IMG/VR virus record: IMGVR_UViG_3300020394_000003
Coordinates: 62,001 to 126,000 of that record
Direction: 5' to 3' (one strand)
Length of the DNA: 64,000 nt
Origin: a virus
This document shows positions 20,040 to 30,459 of this stretch, piece after piece. Under the pieces are notes generated by a model. That model saw nothing but the letters and a program-made list of their open reading frames with translations. It had not been told where the DNA came from and did no database searches. The translations under genes were made by a program, and so were the position numbers. Every line of letters begins with the position of its first letter. Within the stretch, counting starts at the first letter, position 1.

Positions 20040-21134
20040 ATGGCATTTTTTAATAAAAAAGAAGAAGTTATCGACATCCAATTAACACAGTATGGAAAAC
20101 ATTTGCTGTCAAAAGGTGTTTTTCGCCCTGTGTCGTATGCTTTTTTTGACGATAATGTGTTATACGATAGCACCTATGCCGGCTTATCAACTGAAAATCA
20201 AAACTCAATAGAGCCAAGAATTCAAGAGGATACCCCTGCGCTAAAAACGCAGCACATGTTTTATGGTGCTGAAACAGAAATTTTAAGAATCGCAAATGAA
20301 ATCAGGGGCACAAATGGAAAAGTCCCTTCTATGCAGCCCGTAGCTGATAAACATTATGCCTTATCAGCGCCTCTGGGAACTAGCGCACTTCATACAGACA
20401 AACTGCCTTCTTGGAGTGTAAGATATTTTGCAGCCGAGTTAGATGATTCGGTGCAGTATGTTACAGGCGCCCATCCTACAATGAAAATTCCACAACTTGA
20501 GTCTACAGTTACATACAAAACAGAAATATATGATGATAGAAGTACAAACCCTGCGCTGCGGTCTGCAACATCTGGATTTGGCAGCGGGATTGAACAAAAC
20601 ATTTCTAGCGAGTCAGAGTACATGATGGCATCTAGCAAATTTGATGACGGTTCGTATTTTATCACTAGAGGCGACCAACTGCTTATTGAAATTGATGAGA
20701 AGAACACAGACTTTTTTAAAGAAAATTTTGATATAGAGGTGTTTGTCATTGAAGAGGTCGATGTCACGGGATCAGTTAAAACCCCGGGCCTTAATGGTTC
20801 TAAAAATAAAAAAGAAATATTGCGACCTCTGAACTTCCCCGCCATAAATTCCCCGGTTGTAAATGGTATTTTAACAGATCCACAAAACAGCCCTTCTGTT
20901 ACACTAGACGCAGATGATGTGGCATACTATTTTGACGTTAAAGTGGACAGTGAGATACCCCCGGAGACTTTGTGTGCGATTATTGCAGAGCTTAAATCAC
21001 AAGGGCAAGAATTGGGATACCTGTCAGACTTAGATCTTAACTGCCCAGACGTGTATGTTGCTGGTGCAAACGTGCCGTTCAACTTATATGGCAGTAATGT
21101 TACCGATGAGGATATCGAAGAATGTCTAGATTAA
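20040..21134 (+). CDS. Structural protein of unknown function with an ITLTxxGKxxLxKG-type N-terminus
   Basis: 364 residues. The N-terminus (IDIQLTQYGKHLLSKGVFRP, residues 12-31, then YAFFDDNVLYD) is of a kind I associate with large marine myoviruses and is shared in outline with the gene at 27658 (LTDTGRFRLAKG, then ALGDDEIDY). Both then have a short stretch containing LQTP- or EDTPALK-type residues. The remainder is beta-rich and acidic, with residues 290-364 very acidic. No catalytic motif is seen. It overlaps the next gene by 13 bases. A virion role in the baseplate or tail-fibre region is inferred from context. Confidence 0.65.
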   Translation: MAFFNKKEEVIDIQLTQYGKHLLSKGVFRPVSYAFFDDNVLYDSTYAGLSTENQNSIEPRIQEDTPALKTQHMFYGAETEILRIANEIRGTNGKVPSMQPVADKHYALSAPLGTSALHTDKLPSWSVRYFAAELDDSVQYVTGAHPTMKIPQLESTVTYKTEIYDDRSTNPALRSATSGFGSGIEQNISSESEYMMASSKFDDGSYFITRGDQLLIEIDEKNTDFFKENFDIEVFVIEEVDVTGSVKTPGLNGSKNKKEILRPLNFPAINSPVVNGILTDPQNSPSVTLDADDVAYYFDVKVDSEIPPETLCAIIAELKSQGQELGYLSDLDLNCPDVYVAGANVPFNLYGSNVTDEDIEECLD

Positions 21135-24100
21135 TAAACACCATGGTTGGTGAATTATTCCAAGGAGTACTACCAACGCCAAAAATAAGATCTGTGAGTC
21201 TTAAATTATCGCCACTACCTCCTCCTGTTAATAATCCCCATATTGATCATGTTAGAGAAACTGTCATATATAAAGGAAGGGACGGCAAAAGAAAATTCGC
21301 TCCTAGTCAAGCAGCTGGAATTACAAAAGATCCTAGAAACTTATTAGTAGAAGTTTCTGTTGTATTGCTGGATATTATTGAGGATAATGGTGATTCAAGA
21401 TGGTTTAAAAATCAAAATCTAATGAAGTACTTGAGGCTACAGATAGTACACTCAGAAGATCCAGACTTTACTGCTAAATTAACTAACAAAGAAATTAGCC
21501 CTATACCATCTCAAATTAATAAATTTAAAAAAATGGACAATAGAGTTGTTAGTACCATTGTTGCTTTAGATACAAAAATTGATCAATTTTATGAAAAACA
21601 AAGGCTAGACAAAGAAATCAGAGAGTTTGTACAAAAATTTACATTTGCAGTAAACACAACTACGCCCGAGCATTTGACTTATTTTGCTAATGTATACCTT
21701 GACACAGAACAAATGATGCAAGATTATTCCCTAGATTTACCAGTAACAATGTTAGGTCAAGCATGCAGCGATACTACTGTCGAAGAAGTATACAAAAACA
21801 AATCCCTTGTCAGGACAGCATCGATTTACCAAGTATCAGGGACAGATTCAATTTATCCCGGTAACGCTTATAATGTTGGTGGTGGAAAATATATCGCAAA
21901 TGATATTATTAATGATGATATGATTTCTATGGATTTATTTGAAGTTCTTAATGCTTATCCTATGGATAGAAGAGCTACAAAATTAAATAAATATCGTAGA
22001 AAAATTGAAAAGATTTTAAACAATAATCAAGAATCCAAATATGTGCAAATGGTCAAGTTGCTCTCTCAATGGTCCGACCGAAGTGGAAATGCAAAATCAG
22101 CGGCATTATACAGGATTTTGGTTGCTAGAAAAAAGATTTACGATAGCTCTATTCAGGCGGGAAAGACACTAACTCGTAGAACTGTATCGAATCCAACGAT
22201 TCGTGATCAGAGGACAATACAAGATTTATCTAATATCACAATTACTGTGGAGGATACAGACGAATCGATGGAGTCAGTGAGAGATATTAGGACCAGAAAC
22301 AACTCAACTACGTCAGAAGCAGCCGCCCAAAATCTTAAAAATGCACTGTATTTTAGCAACATCATGTTTGCTAGAGACAATGCTAATTCTGCTAGGCTAA
22401 CATTTTTTATTGATTGGCGAAAAATGATAATGAAAAATAGCAAATATGCTGGTTTATTAAAAAATGACAACCTTCAGATAAACGAAACACTCCGCTCGCA
22501 GGTTAAAATAAAAAGTGTTTCTTTGATTCGAGAGAGGCAAGATGAAAAAGGGGTTATTGAGCAGGGAGACCACCGGCACACTAGGGATCGAGATTCTGTT
22601 AGAAAGCTAATTACACGAGCCTCTGAAACAAACTCTGGAATTAGAGGCACAAGAATGGAAAACTCTCCGTTTAAAAAGAAAGATCGGCCTGTTGGTGCTA
22701 TGAAAGAGATGAAATTGACTGACATCACTACAGCTGACCTCCGCGCTTTTGAGGCTGTAGATTATGATATTTCTGAAAAAACTTCTGGTAAATATAAATA
22801 TCGTGTCGAATTTAGTATGGTTGACAATATCGGATCGTACTTGGCACAACGCGCTAAAGAATTATCATCAGCCAAGGAAGAACTTAAACAATATTACGGA
22901 ATTAGCACAATGAAGTGCAACTATAATATTGCTAGCGAAAAGTTTACAGAGTTCTTTATCTCAGCATTGTATCAAAAGTATTCAATTCCAAGTCCCGATA
23001 CCATGGCACAAATGACACCAGAAGAACTTAATATGCTGCTGAATACTAGTTCTCCGTTGGAGGCGCCTTGGATGAAGCCAATTGCTAAATATGTTGAAAT
23101 TCTTAACTTGTTCGGTAACATTACAGATTCAGACGGTGAATCTTTGGCAAAAAAAATGTATTTAAAAGTAGAGCCGTCTACTGGTTCGCCTGATGGTATT
23201 CTAGAGGTAATTAAACAATTTGAAGATTTGGAGTCTAAAATCGCAGAAGTTTTGGGCGTTACTTTAACAGACATAGCCAGCATCGATACAACAAATTCAA
23301 AAATCAAATCAATTCTAAAAGACAAGATTGTAATAAGTTACTTATTTAAAGATGAGTTAGACTGCTCTTCTCTTTCTTCGGTCAAAGCTAGATTTCTAGA
23401 ATACACTAATAGTTCAGACTTAGGGTTATCATATATTACAGCAGCTGACTTAACAACTAGAATAGTTCAAGATGAAGCAAAATATTTTAAAAATACACCA
23501 AGTTTACAACAAAATGCTTTAGCCGACATGGGTACTTACAGATTTTCTTATCTCTCTCCCTCCTATTTACAAGTTGGGGGCAAAAGATTAGAACTGTTAA
23601 ACAGAGGAGAATCGTTATACGATCCTCAGCAATATAAAGAAATGATGTTTAGTATCTCACTGTTAAAAACAAATCCTGCCGCTCGCTCAATGACCATGCC
23701 TGTACTAGCATATCAACCTACAGACCTACAACAGAGCACCGCGGCTTCGGCACAACTAGCAGGCATGAACATGCAGGCGTTACAATTATTATCAAATTAC
23801 GGCATTATCATAACAAATCAAGTCCCGGCGTCATCGGTAACTTCAATAGATGCAAAGCCACTTCAAGATGTTCGTGATATTTTAGGAGAAAATACACTAT
23901 TAGCAATCAATAACGCAATCAGAACCTCATCTGACGAAGACGGAGAGGACGACACACAAGTAACACAAAAATTGAATAGCGAAGTAATACAAGCAGATGC
24001 AACTGCTTTCGCATCATCACTGATTAACACTTTAGTTAATGTGGGGATGGCAAACTTTTCAGGGGTGAACAGTGATGTTATTAATACTAAAGAATTTAAT

Positions 24101-25093
24101 CCACTAGTCAAGCAACAAATAGAGGCATCCAAAACCTTAGACTTCTACAATATGTCCAACCCTATTAATGGTATCGATTCTAGGATAAGATCTAGTAACT
24201 CTAAAAGTTCAGCAGATTCTGATGCAAAAATCAGGACCATTCCAAATCAAATTAAATCATTGTTTTTGGTAAAATCTGGCCAAGTATCACCAGTTAAAAA
24301 TTGGTTTGAAGTAGATACAGATCCTATGGCCAACCCAGAACTTAGACCTTTGTTCGAATTGCTCTATTTTAATATTCAAAAAATTGAAGTGTTAACTGGA
24401 TTTACAAAAACAAAAGATAGTAAGACTGGCGAAGCACTATTGAGGGCGCCTAGTTTCAAACTACTGACCCCAGATATGATGGCCAAAAAAGGCTCCTTAT
24501 TGTGTAGGCTGAAAAAATATCAAAACGATTCTCTTCACATTGGCCAAACCGACATGATAGATCTTCCGGTTGTAAACGAATATTTTATCTTAAAATTAAC
24601 AGATGCAAGCCCTCAATTAGACCAAAATCCAATAGTTCAAAGTGACTTAACTACAGATGGTGGTGAATATAAGCTGCCGAATGGCACTAATTACATAGGA
24701 AAGTATCATATCCATAAAGATGGAACAGTAATGACGGGAGCCAGCATGGGCACAAATGAAAGTATCTTGACGCCTCTGAAGCAAACCGTGGGTGTCCAAG
24801 CGCGAGCGTCAGCATATGCAGCTCAAAATCTTGCTGGAATTACGGCAACTTATCAAAAACAAATATTACAAGGACTAGTGTCACACCATTATGATCAAAT
24901 TTCTGTAGAAAGTGATTATTGTAGCACCGGCAAAACAATAACTAGTGCTGGTGGGACAACAGCTAGATCAACCGCAGCATATGATAGAGCCTCAATGACG
25001 TATGCTACAGTGTCGACTACGACAGCAATGGCCCCAAGCACCGGTGTTCTTACCGGTGGCTCCAGCGGCGGCTCAGGTGGAGGGGGCTATTAA
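21122..25093 (+). CDS. Large structural protein of unknown function (1323 residues)
   Basis: Not recognised. 1323 residues with a Pro-rich N-terminal stretch (LSPLPPPVNNP), a long, largely helical and charged middle (about 130-650), and a beta-rich C-terminal third. It ends in a flexible Gly/Ser tail (GGSSGGSGGGGY), which suggests a tethered or surface-exposed end. A YHIHKDGTVMTG segment near residue 1200 is His/Asp-rich but matches no known site. The stop overlaps the next start (TAATG). The neighbours are all structural, so a baseplate or tail-tip scaffold role is the best inference. Confidence 0.6.
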   Translation: MSRLINTMVGELFQGVLPTPKIRSVSLKLSPLPPPVNNPHIDHVRETVIYKGRDGKRKFAPSQAAGITKDPRNLLVEVSVVLLDIIEDNGDSRWFKNQNLMKYLRLQIVHSEDPDFTAKLTNKEISPIPSQINKFKKMDNRVVSTIVALDTKIDQFYEKQRLDKEIREFVQKFTFAVNTTTPEHLTYFANVYLDTEQMMQDYSLDLPVTMLGQACSDTTVEEVYKNKSLVRTASIYQVSGTDSIYPGNAYNVGGGKYIANDIINDDMISMDLFEVLNAYPMDRRATKLNKYRRKIEKILNNNQESKYVQMVKLLSQWSDRSGNAKSAALYRILVARKKIYDSSIQAGKTLTRRTVSNPTIRDQRTIQDLSNITITVEDTDESMESVRDIRTRNNSTTSEAAAQNLKNALYFSNIMFARDNANSARLTFFIDWRKMIMKNSKYAGLLKNDNLQINETLRSQVKIKSVSLIRERQDEKGVIEQGDHRHTRDRDSVRKLITRASETNSGIRGTRMENSPFKKKDRPVGAMKEMKLTDITTADLRAFEAVDYDISEKTSGKYKYRVEFSMVDNIGSYLAQRAKELSSAKEELKQYYGISTMKCNYNIASEKFTEFFISALYQKYSIPSPDTMAQMTPEELNMLLNTSSPLEAPWMKPIAKYVEILNLFGNITDSDGESLAKKMYLKVEPSTGSPDGILEVIKQFEDLESKIAEVLGVTLTDIASIDTTNSKIKSILKDKIVISYLFKDELDCSSLSSVKARFLEYTNSSDLGLSYITAADLTTRIVQDEAKYFKNTPSLQQNALADMGTYRFSYLSPSYLQVGGKRLELLNRGESLYDPQQYKEMMFSISLLKTNPAARSMTMPVLAYQPTDLQQSTAASAQLAGMNMQALQLLSNYGIIITNQVPASSVTSIDAKPLQDVRDILGENTLLAINNAIRTSSDEDGEDDTQVTQKLNSEVIQADATAFASSLINTLVNVGMANFSGVNSDVINTKEFNPLVKQQIEASKTLDFYNMSNPINGIDSRIRSSNSKSSADSDAKIRTIPNQIKSLFLVKSGQVSPVKNWFEVDTDPMANPELRPLFELLYFNIQKIEVLTGFTKTKDSKTGEALLRAPSFKLLTPDMMAKKGSLLCRLKKYQNDSLHIGQTDMIDLPVVNEYFILKLTDASPQLDQNPIVQSDLTTDGGEYKLPNGTNYIGKYHIHKDGTVMTGASMGTNESILTPLKQTVGVQARASAYAAQNLAGITATYQKQILQGLVSHHYDQISVESDYCSTGKTITSAGGTTARSTAAYDRASMTYATVSTTTAMAPSTGVLTGGSSGGSGGGGY

Positions 25094-27606
25094 TGTCAAT
25101 TAGCAAAAAAGTAACATACATCCCAGCCACTATGATTGATAGTTCGATAGATTTATTAAGAAATGAAATGTCGGCGTATTGGAGAAAGTATAAAAAATCA
25201 GAAAGATTTACTAAAGGTTCGCAATTATTATATCTTGCTGATCACCCAAAAATTGATGACACAATTAAAGGAATCACTGACTTTTCATTTTCGGAAGAGC
25301 AAGATATTAGTAGCGCAACAATGCCCTTTAAACAAGTAAGCATGAGAGTATATGGTAATCCAACAATGTTTAAAAATCAACGTCATTGGCGCGCCTACTT
25401 TGAAGGCGGTGAATTTGATGGAAAAAACTACAACCCTAAAATATCGATTGGCACACAATATAACGATAATGTTTTTACATGTGAACGACCGTTTACAGAA
25501 CGAGAAGCACAAGCTTTAGGTGGAACATCACTAGTAAAAACATATGCTGTAGACCTAGAATATAACTTTTATCAAGAGGACTACGAAAAAGCATTGAACA
25601 GAAACGTGCCAGAAAATTTATTGCCTAATTTGTATACACTATATTCTTATAAGGAAGAAATAGATGATGAAAGTGTGAGAAATACACCAATCTTTCGTGC
25701 TCATGTATCTTTAAACGGAAAGTTACACAATAACAAAGTACATCAGTTTACAGACAAGGGTTCTGAAAATCCCAAAGCTTCAAATAGTTTACAATATTTA
25801 ACTTCTTTTGCCCGGGCCCTGACTTCTCGTAATAAAGAAAGTGGTACACATGCTAATATCATAGAAGCTTATCAGAACACAATATTACCTCCGTCGAATA
25901 TGGATTTACTAGCATATAATGTAAAAAAAGAAATGTTTCCAATGTTCACGGAAATAAACTTTGCAACAGATAAAACAACTCAATTTACACAAATATTAAA
26001 AGATTCAAGCACTAGTTGTATTTTTATGAAAGATGTTGCTGGATCACTGCAAGGCACTCACAACTTTCCACACACAGTAAGGGGATATACAACCCATGTA
26101 GAAACGCCGGTGATGCAAGAAAATGAACTAGGAACCAAGACATTAATGAACATAAGCAGAGTTGCAACTGGAAATGCTAGAATTTGGGATCTAAACGATT
26201 GGCTTAAAATGTTTAAGGCTTCGAATGCTTACCCAATGCAAAACAGTATTATGTTAGGTAGAACCAATGAAGACGCTAAAATGGCAACTACTAAAAATTA
26301 TGGTTTTTATAAAAAGATGATGGAGACTATTTTTGTTGGTAAACTAAGAACATTAATTAAAAGCCAACAAAGAAGGTTCGCAGACATTATTGATGGAGAC
26401 AGCAGTTATTCAGAAGAGGTGTTTTACAGAATCGACAAGTATACCCAAGGATACGATGCGCCAATTCAAACTTTTTGGATTCCAAACACTAATGAGGTTG
26501 ATGTTATGAACTACATTGATACTCAAGTAAAATATAGCAGTGAATATACATACAAAGCTTCGGTTTTCAAGTTGGTAATCGGCGCGCAGTATTCATACTC
26601 AAATTTAGCAATCACCAAAAAAGTCACAGAAGAGTGTGTGGAATTTGTATCAACCGAAGGAGAGCCAGTTGCACCTAGGGTGCCCGGGTCGGTGACAGTT
26701 AGTAACATTTCAGGCACAAGAACAGCAATCGAGGTACAGAATGATCAGAGATATATGGCTGAGTTTGATGTCATTGTATCCCCAAATATTATGCTAGTGG
26801 AGGTACCTTTCTTTTCGGTTACATCTAGAATGATTGACGATCCTCCCCTAGCACCAGAAATTGATATTTTGCCATACAGATCAGATAGCAGATTCCTAAA
26901 GTTTTTTATGCAGGGCTCTACTGGAGAAGAGGTTATTGATCCAATCATTATGACTGATAAAGATCGCAGAATGGTACAGATGATTAGAAAAGCTAGAAAT
27001 TTAGAAAAGAATGACCCTATCACTTATAAATCAGACGACTATCCTGCTTACTTTGAAGTGTATAGATTAGAAGAACCTCCGAGAACGTACAGGAGTTTTG
27101 TGGGAAATGTTAGAGCTTCAATCGCCACAGACATTTCTGATAAGACCAAACAAAAAGCCGCGGCCCTAGCATACATTGAGCAAATTGCACCTAATAAAAA
27201 ATACTACTATATGTTTCGAAGTGTTGATGTGCATGGGAAGATTGGGTATCCATCCGCAGTGTATGAAATTGAAATGCTAAACGACAAAGGGGCGTTTTAT
27301 CCTATAATTAAATTGCATGAAATGAACCCTAGGCCGGCCCGGATTACAAAAAAAACTGGAAGAAGGTTTATACAAATCATACCAAATATTGGCCAGACAC
27401 TAATTAATGAGAGCAAGTCTGGATTTGAAGATTATTCGTCAGCAAATGACATTACAGGAAAACTAACATACGGCTTCAAAGCAGAGTCTATATGGGATAA
27501 GAAATTTAAGATAAGATTAACGTCAAAAAAGACGGGTAGAAAACTAGATCTAAATCTTGATTTTGCAAACAAAAGAGTTAAAACAGATTTTGAAGAAAGT
27601 TCGTAA
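25093..27606 (+). CDS. Structural protein of unknown function with a possible FN3/Ig-like domain (837 residues)
   Basis: 837 residues, coupled by TAATG to the gene before. Residues about 640-740 look like an FN3-type beta sandwich (YPAYFEVYRLEEPPRTYRSF, then KKYYYMFRSVDVHGKIGYPS and a closing YEIEM strand). The last 60 residues are basic (KKFKIRLTSKKTGRKLDLNL). The N-terminal half is mixed with many aromatic residues. No enzyme motif is seen. It probably works with the 1323-residue protein immediately upstream, because the two are translationally coupled. I cannot name the family. Confidence 0.6.
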   Translation: MSISKKVTYIPATMIDSSIDLLRNEMSAYWRKYKKSERFTKGSQLLYLADHPKIDDTIKGITDFSFSEEQDISSATMPFKQVSMRVYGNPTMFKNQRHWRAYFEGGEFDGKNYNPKISIGTQYNDNVFTCERPFTEREAQALGGTSLVKTYAVDLEYNFYQEDYEKALNRNVPENLLPNLYTLYSYKEEIDDESVRNTPIFRAHVSLNGKLHNNKVHQFTDKGSENPKASNSLQYLTSFARALTSRNKESGTHANIIEAYQNTILPPSNMDLLAYNVKKEMFPMFTEINFATDKTTQFTQILKDSSTSCIFMKDVAGSLQGTHNFPHTVRGYTTHVETPVMQENELGTKTLMNISRVATGNARIWDLNDWLKMFKASNAYPMQNSIMLGRTNEDAKMATTKNYGFYKKMMETIFVGKLRTLIKSQQRRFADIIDGDSSYSEEVFYRIDKYTQGYDAPIQTFWIPNTNEVDVMNYIDTQVKYSSEYTYKASVFKLVIGAQYSYSNLAITKKVTEECVEFVSTEGEPVAPRVPGSVTVSNISGTRTAIEVQNDQRYMAEFDVIVSPNIMLVEVPFFSVTSRMIDDPPLAPEIDILPYRSDSRFLKFFMQGSTGEEVIDPIIMTDKDRRMVQMIRKARNLEKNDPITYKSDDYPAYFEVYRLEEPPRTYRSFVGNVRASIATDISDKTKQKAAALAYIEQIAPNKKYYYMFRSVDVHGKIGYPSAVYEIEMLNDKGAFYPIIKLHEMNPRPARITKKTGRRFIQIIPNIGQTLINESKSGFEDYSSANDITGKLTYGFKAESIWDKKFKIRLTSKKTGRKLDLNLDFANKRVKTDFEESS

Positions 27607-27613
27607 GTTATGC

Positions 27614-27622
27614 ACTATTTAT
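27614..27622 (+). promoter_or_regulatory. Candidate late promoter (ACTATTTAT), first of two copies
   Basis: An exact copy of the core motif, followed by AATAG, ending 35 bases before the ATG at 27658. A second, weaker copy (AACTATTTAAAA) lies at 27629-27640, so this gap has a doublet. Confidence 0.5.
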
Positions 27623-27657
27623 AATAGTAACTATTTAAAAAAGGAAGAGGATTACAC

Positions 27658-28569
27658 ATGGCATTTTTAGATAACTCAGGTGACATCATTCTTGATGCGG
27701 TCCTAACTGATACAGGGCGCTTCCGTTTGGCCAAAGGCGATGGAAGTTTTAAGATTACAAAATTCGCTTTAGGAGATGATGAGATTGATTATGCATTGTA
27801 TAACAAGAATCACCCATCTGGAAGCGCTTACTATGATTTAGAGTTACTACAAACGCCCGTACTCGAAGCATTCACAAATAATACGTCTATGCTTAAATCT
27901 AAACTAGTTTCGATTCCAAGAACAAATTTGCTGTACCTTCCGGTAATGAAGTTAAATGAAATCTATTCTACAAACAATGCTAGGCACACTACTGGTGCTT
28001 ATTTAGTCGCTGTTAACAAAGATACCGAAGAAGCATTGGGGGTTGACGCTAGCAGCAATGCGGTATCTGGTATTATGTACGGAGAAAATGTAGGCGCTGG
28101 TACGACAATTCGTGTAGATCAGGGTCTAGATACATCAGAGATCTCGCCCGCTTTTACAATTGACGCGGACCTAGTGGAGACTCAATATATTGTAGAGTTT
28201 GATAATAGATTTGGATCAATTGTAAACGCAACTAATGGTTCGATTACTTCACCATCTTTTATTGATGATGATAACATTGCGACATATTTTTTCTCGCTTG
28301 GAACAGATATCGGAATTGTATCTGAAAATACAGAAAGAGACGCAGCCGCGTCTACGCAAACTATTCAAGGCCCTCGCGGAACATATATAGAATTTCAAAT
28401 TCAATCATCGTTGGATTTAAACACTGGAACATTCTTGTTTACTGAGCTGGGTTCAACAACAACTGTTAACTCCACGGCCGTTTACTACATCGATACAACA
28501 GTCAGAATTACAGGTGCAACAACGGGATACAGAATTGATGTCCCGGTGAGACTAGTAAGGAAGCAATAA
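27658..28569 (+). CDS. Structural protein of unknown function, paralogue in outline of the gene at 20040
   Basis: 303 residues. The N-terminus (ILDAVLTDTGRFRLAKGDGS, residues 11-30, then KFALGDDEIDYAL) parallels the protein encoded at 20040. The rest is predicted beta-rich with Ser/Thr/Asn-rich loops, typical of a phage surface protein. An AGGAAGAGG-type ribosome-binding site precedes the ATG. Two late-promoter motifs lie upstream, so this gene probably starts a transcription unit that continues into the fibre-like genes downstream. Role unknown; a tail-fibre connector or baseplate accessory is possible. Confidence 0.65.
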   Translation: MAFLDNSGDIILDAVLTDTGRFRLAKGDGSFKITKFALGDDEIDYALYNKNHPSGSAYYDLELLQTPVLEAFTNNTSMLKSKLVSIPRTNLLYLPVMKLNEIYSTNNARHTTGAYLVAVNKDTEEALGVDASSNAVSGIMYGENVGAGTTIRVDQGLDTSEISPAFTIDADLVETQYIVEFDNRFGSIVNATNGSITSPSFIDDDNIATYFFSLGTDIGIVSENTERDAAASTQTIQGPRGTYIEFQIQSSLDLNTGTFLFTELGSTTTVNSTAVYYIDTTVRITGATTGYRIDVPVRLVRKQ

Positions 28570-28579
28570 GGAAACACAC

Positions 28580-29761
28580 ATGGCTACTACTTTTAAAACA
28601 TTTTCATCTAATGATGTAATTTCTACAAAAACTTTACTACACGAAGCAGTTCCCCTAACCGGGGCGATTGTTTCAGGTACATACGGAGACCTTAACGTTA
28701 AAAACTATTCGCATGGGATGTTTCAGTCAATCTACGACTATCCATATCTTAGTTCATCAGCGAACCATGTTTTTGATGTTTCGGTAGGATATAGCCCTCA
28801 TTCTCCGCTATCTGGTTCCAGCAATCGAGTAGCCCAGAATAAAAAGTTTAACATTTATAATCAAATGGCGCAAGTCTTGATGGGTTTTGACCACACTGGA
28901 TCGGTTCAGCGCTTCGATGAAGACGGCGATCTGCTCGCCGGAGGAACCAAAATTGATTCTGCAATTTTCCTTAGCTTTTCTCGGCTGCTGGTAAAAGATG
29001 AAATCAAGAAAGGTTCATTCTCTATAACTTTAGGAGTCAGCCCTTATGCTGCTCAGCGAGACACTGGTCTTCATGGTGACGGTAGGGTATTCGACAAAAG
29101 AATTACGCTAGCAGATACAAACGCTCAGAACGATTTTAGAGTAAACTCCCCCGCAGGAGAATATGGTATCTTGTATGCTAGTGTCGCGCAAGGAAGCAAC
29201 GTTCTTGTTGGCGATCCAGCTGCAGGTTCGACAACAGTAAAAGCTGGTTTGATTTACTATCAAGCGGGTATTGCAGTAATCACCTCTTCTGTGTTGATCA
29301 GAAGGGACGATCATGATAATCGCGACAGCAATCATAGCGGCCTTTTACATGCTAATCTAGGAGCTTTCTTGACTGGTTCAGTCTTTGGACATAAGGGCGT
29401 TAACTCAACTACTCCAGAAGGCTTTCACGGTCTTGTAACTGGCTCAAACATTTCTTCATCCTGCGATGCTGTGCGAGCTAGAATTCACAACATCTCCTTT
29501 AATAACACAACAGAACTAAACTCAACTGTGTATTTCTGCAGAGCCAATCACAACGAATTTAACTATAGTGCAAACCCAACGTATCTTAACGGCAGTAAGA
29601 TCAGGGTTAAGCAGCAAAGTACAGACCAGCCAGTGTCCTACATTACCACTGTCGGACTTTACTCTGCGGATAATGAACTCATGGGTGTTGCTAAACTTTC
29701 TGAGCCTCTGCGAAAAGATCCGACTAATGAAATGACATTGCGAGTACGTTTGGATTACTAG
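28580..29761 (+). CDS. Fibre-like structural protein, paralogue of the gene at 30460
   Basis: 393 residues. The C-terminal 75 residues share a clear pattern with the protein at 30460: FNYSANPTYLNGSKI here against LNYSNNPTFVKHG, then a VGLYSADNELMGVAKLSEPL segment against IGLYDKDNNLIAIATLANPV, and both end in a hydrophobic-charged LDY or LDF. A mid-protein KKGSFSITLGVS strand and GLIYYQAGIAVITSSV also have counterparts (KKGSVSLKY, GVILYNEGFIMLTGSW). The protein is rich in Ser and His near residues 240-290. It is probably a trimeric or modular tail-fibre or baseplate surface component. A J-domain gene starts 2 bases after its stop. Confidence 0.65.
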   Translation: MATTFKTFSSNDVISTKTLLHEAVPLTGAIVSGTYGDLNVKNYSHGMFQSIYDYPYLSSSANHVFDVSVGYSPHSPLSGSSNRVAQNKKFNIYNQMAQVLMGFDHTGSVQRFDEDGDLLAGGTKIDSAIFLSFSRLLVKDEIKKGSFSITLGVSPYAAQRDTGLHGDGRVFDKRITLADTNAQNDFRVNSPAGEYGILYASVAQGSNVLVGDPAAGSTTVKAGLIYYQAGIAVITSSVLIRRDDHDNRDSNHSGLLHANLGAFLTGSVFGHKGVNSTTPEGFHGLVTGSNISSSCDAVRARIHNISFNNTTELNSTVYFCRANHNEFNYSANPTYLNGSKIRVKQQSTDQPVSYITTVGLYSADNELMGVAKLSEPLRKDPTNEMTLRVRLDY

Positions 29762-29762
29762 C

Positions 29763-30449
29763 ATGTCTGGCAGAGACCGGGCAACTAGACGGCTTCGCGC
29801 AAAATATAAAAAACTTATTGGTGAGTTAAGGTATTTGTATACAGATTTGGAGTATTACAAAGAAGAGCATCAATACAGAAAAGAAGATTTTCATGAAGAC
29901 TTTGCGTCTTGGTGCGAAGAGATGGGTTATGATTGTACCCGACCAGAAACGCGTCAAAAATATGAAGAAAAACAAATTGACCCATACTCTCAAAAAGTCA
30001 ACAAAAAAGAGCTACAAGAAATTCAAAAAGAAGTATATAATGATGATAGTGACGAATCAGAAGATCCTGATGACGCCTATAAAGATTTGAAATCATTATA
30101 CAAAAAAATAGCAGTAGAAACTCATCCCGACAAACTCACCCGTGCAGAAAAAGCAGCGCGAGAGAGAAAAGAGAGATTGTTTATAGAAGCAAAAAAAGCA
30201 TATGATGAGAACAATTTTTTTAGGCTGTCGCAGATAGCAGAAGAATTGGGGCTAGACCTGCCACCACCATCAAAGCAACAGCTTGTATGGATGAGAGAAG
30301 AGAAGAAGAAAATAGAAAAAATCATTGCTAGCATATCTACGACATATGAATGGGTTTGTGGAGAGGAAAATCCGCTGATGCCAAAAGATGTTATGTACCA
30401 AAAATATGCAGATGCGATTGGTTGTGTAAAATTGAAGAAAGAGGGCTAA
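29763..30449 (+). CDS. J-domain (DnaJ-like) co-chaperone protein
   Basis: 228 residues, highly charged. Residues about 102-150 form a J-domain core: helix II (YKDLKSLYKKIAVETHPDKL) carries the diagnostic HPD tripeptide at about residues 120-122, followed by a helix III with FIEAKKAYDENNFF. J-domains stimulate the ATPase of Hsp70/DnaK through HPD. The first 100 residues are a charged, probably coiled-coil region, and no Gly/Phe-rich or zinc-finger DnaJ part is present, so this is a minimal class-C type J-protein. It sits between two paralogous fibre-like genes with only 1-10 bases of spacing. A role in recruiting host DnaK to fold those fibre proteins is inferred. Confidence 0.8.
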   Translation: MSGRDRATRRLRAKYKKLIGELRYLYTDLEYYKEEHQYRKEDFHEDFASWCEEMGYDCTRPETRQKYEEKQIDPYSQKVNKKELQEIQKEVYNDDSDESEDPDDAYKDLKSLYKKIAVETHPDKLTRAEKAARERKERLFIEAKKAYDENNFFRLSQIAEELGLDLPPPSKQQLVWMREEKKKIEKIIASISTTYEWVCGEENPLMPKDVMYQKYADAIGCVKLKKEG

Positions 30450-30459
30450 TTAGTACAAG

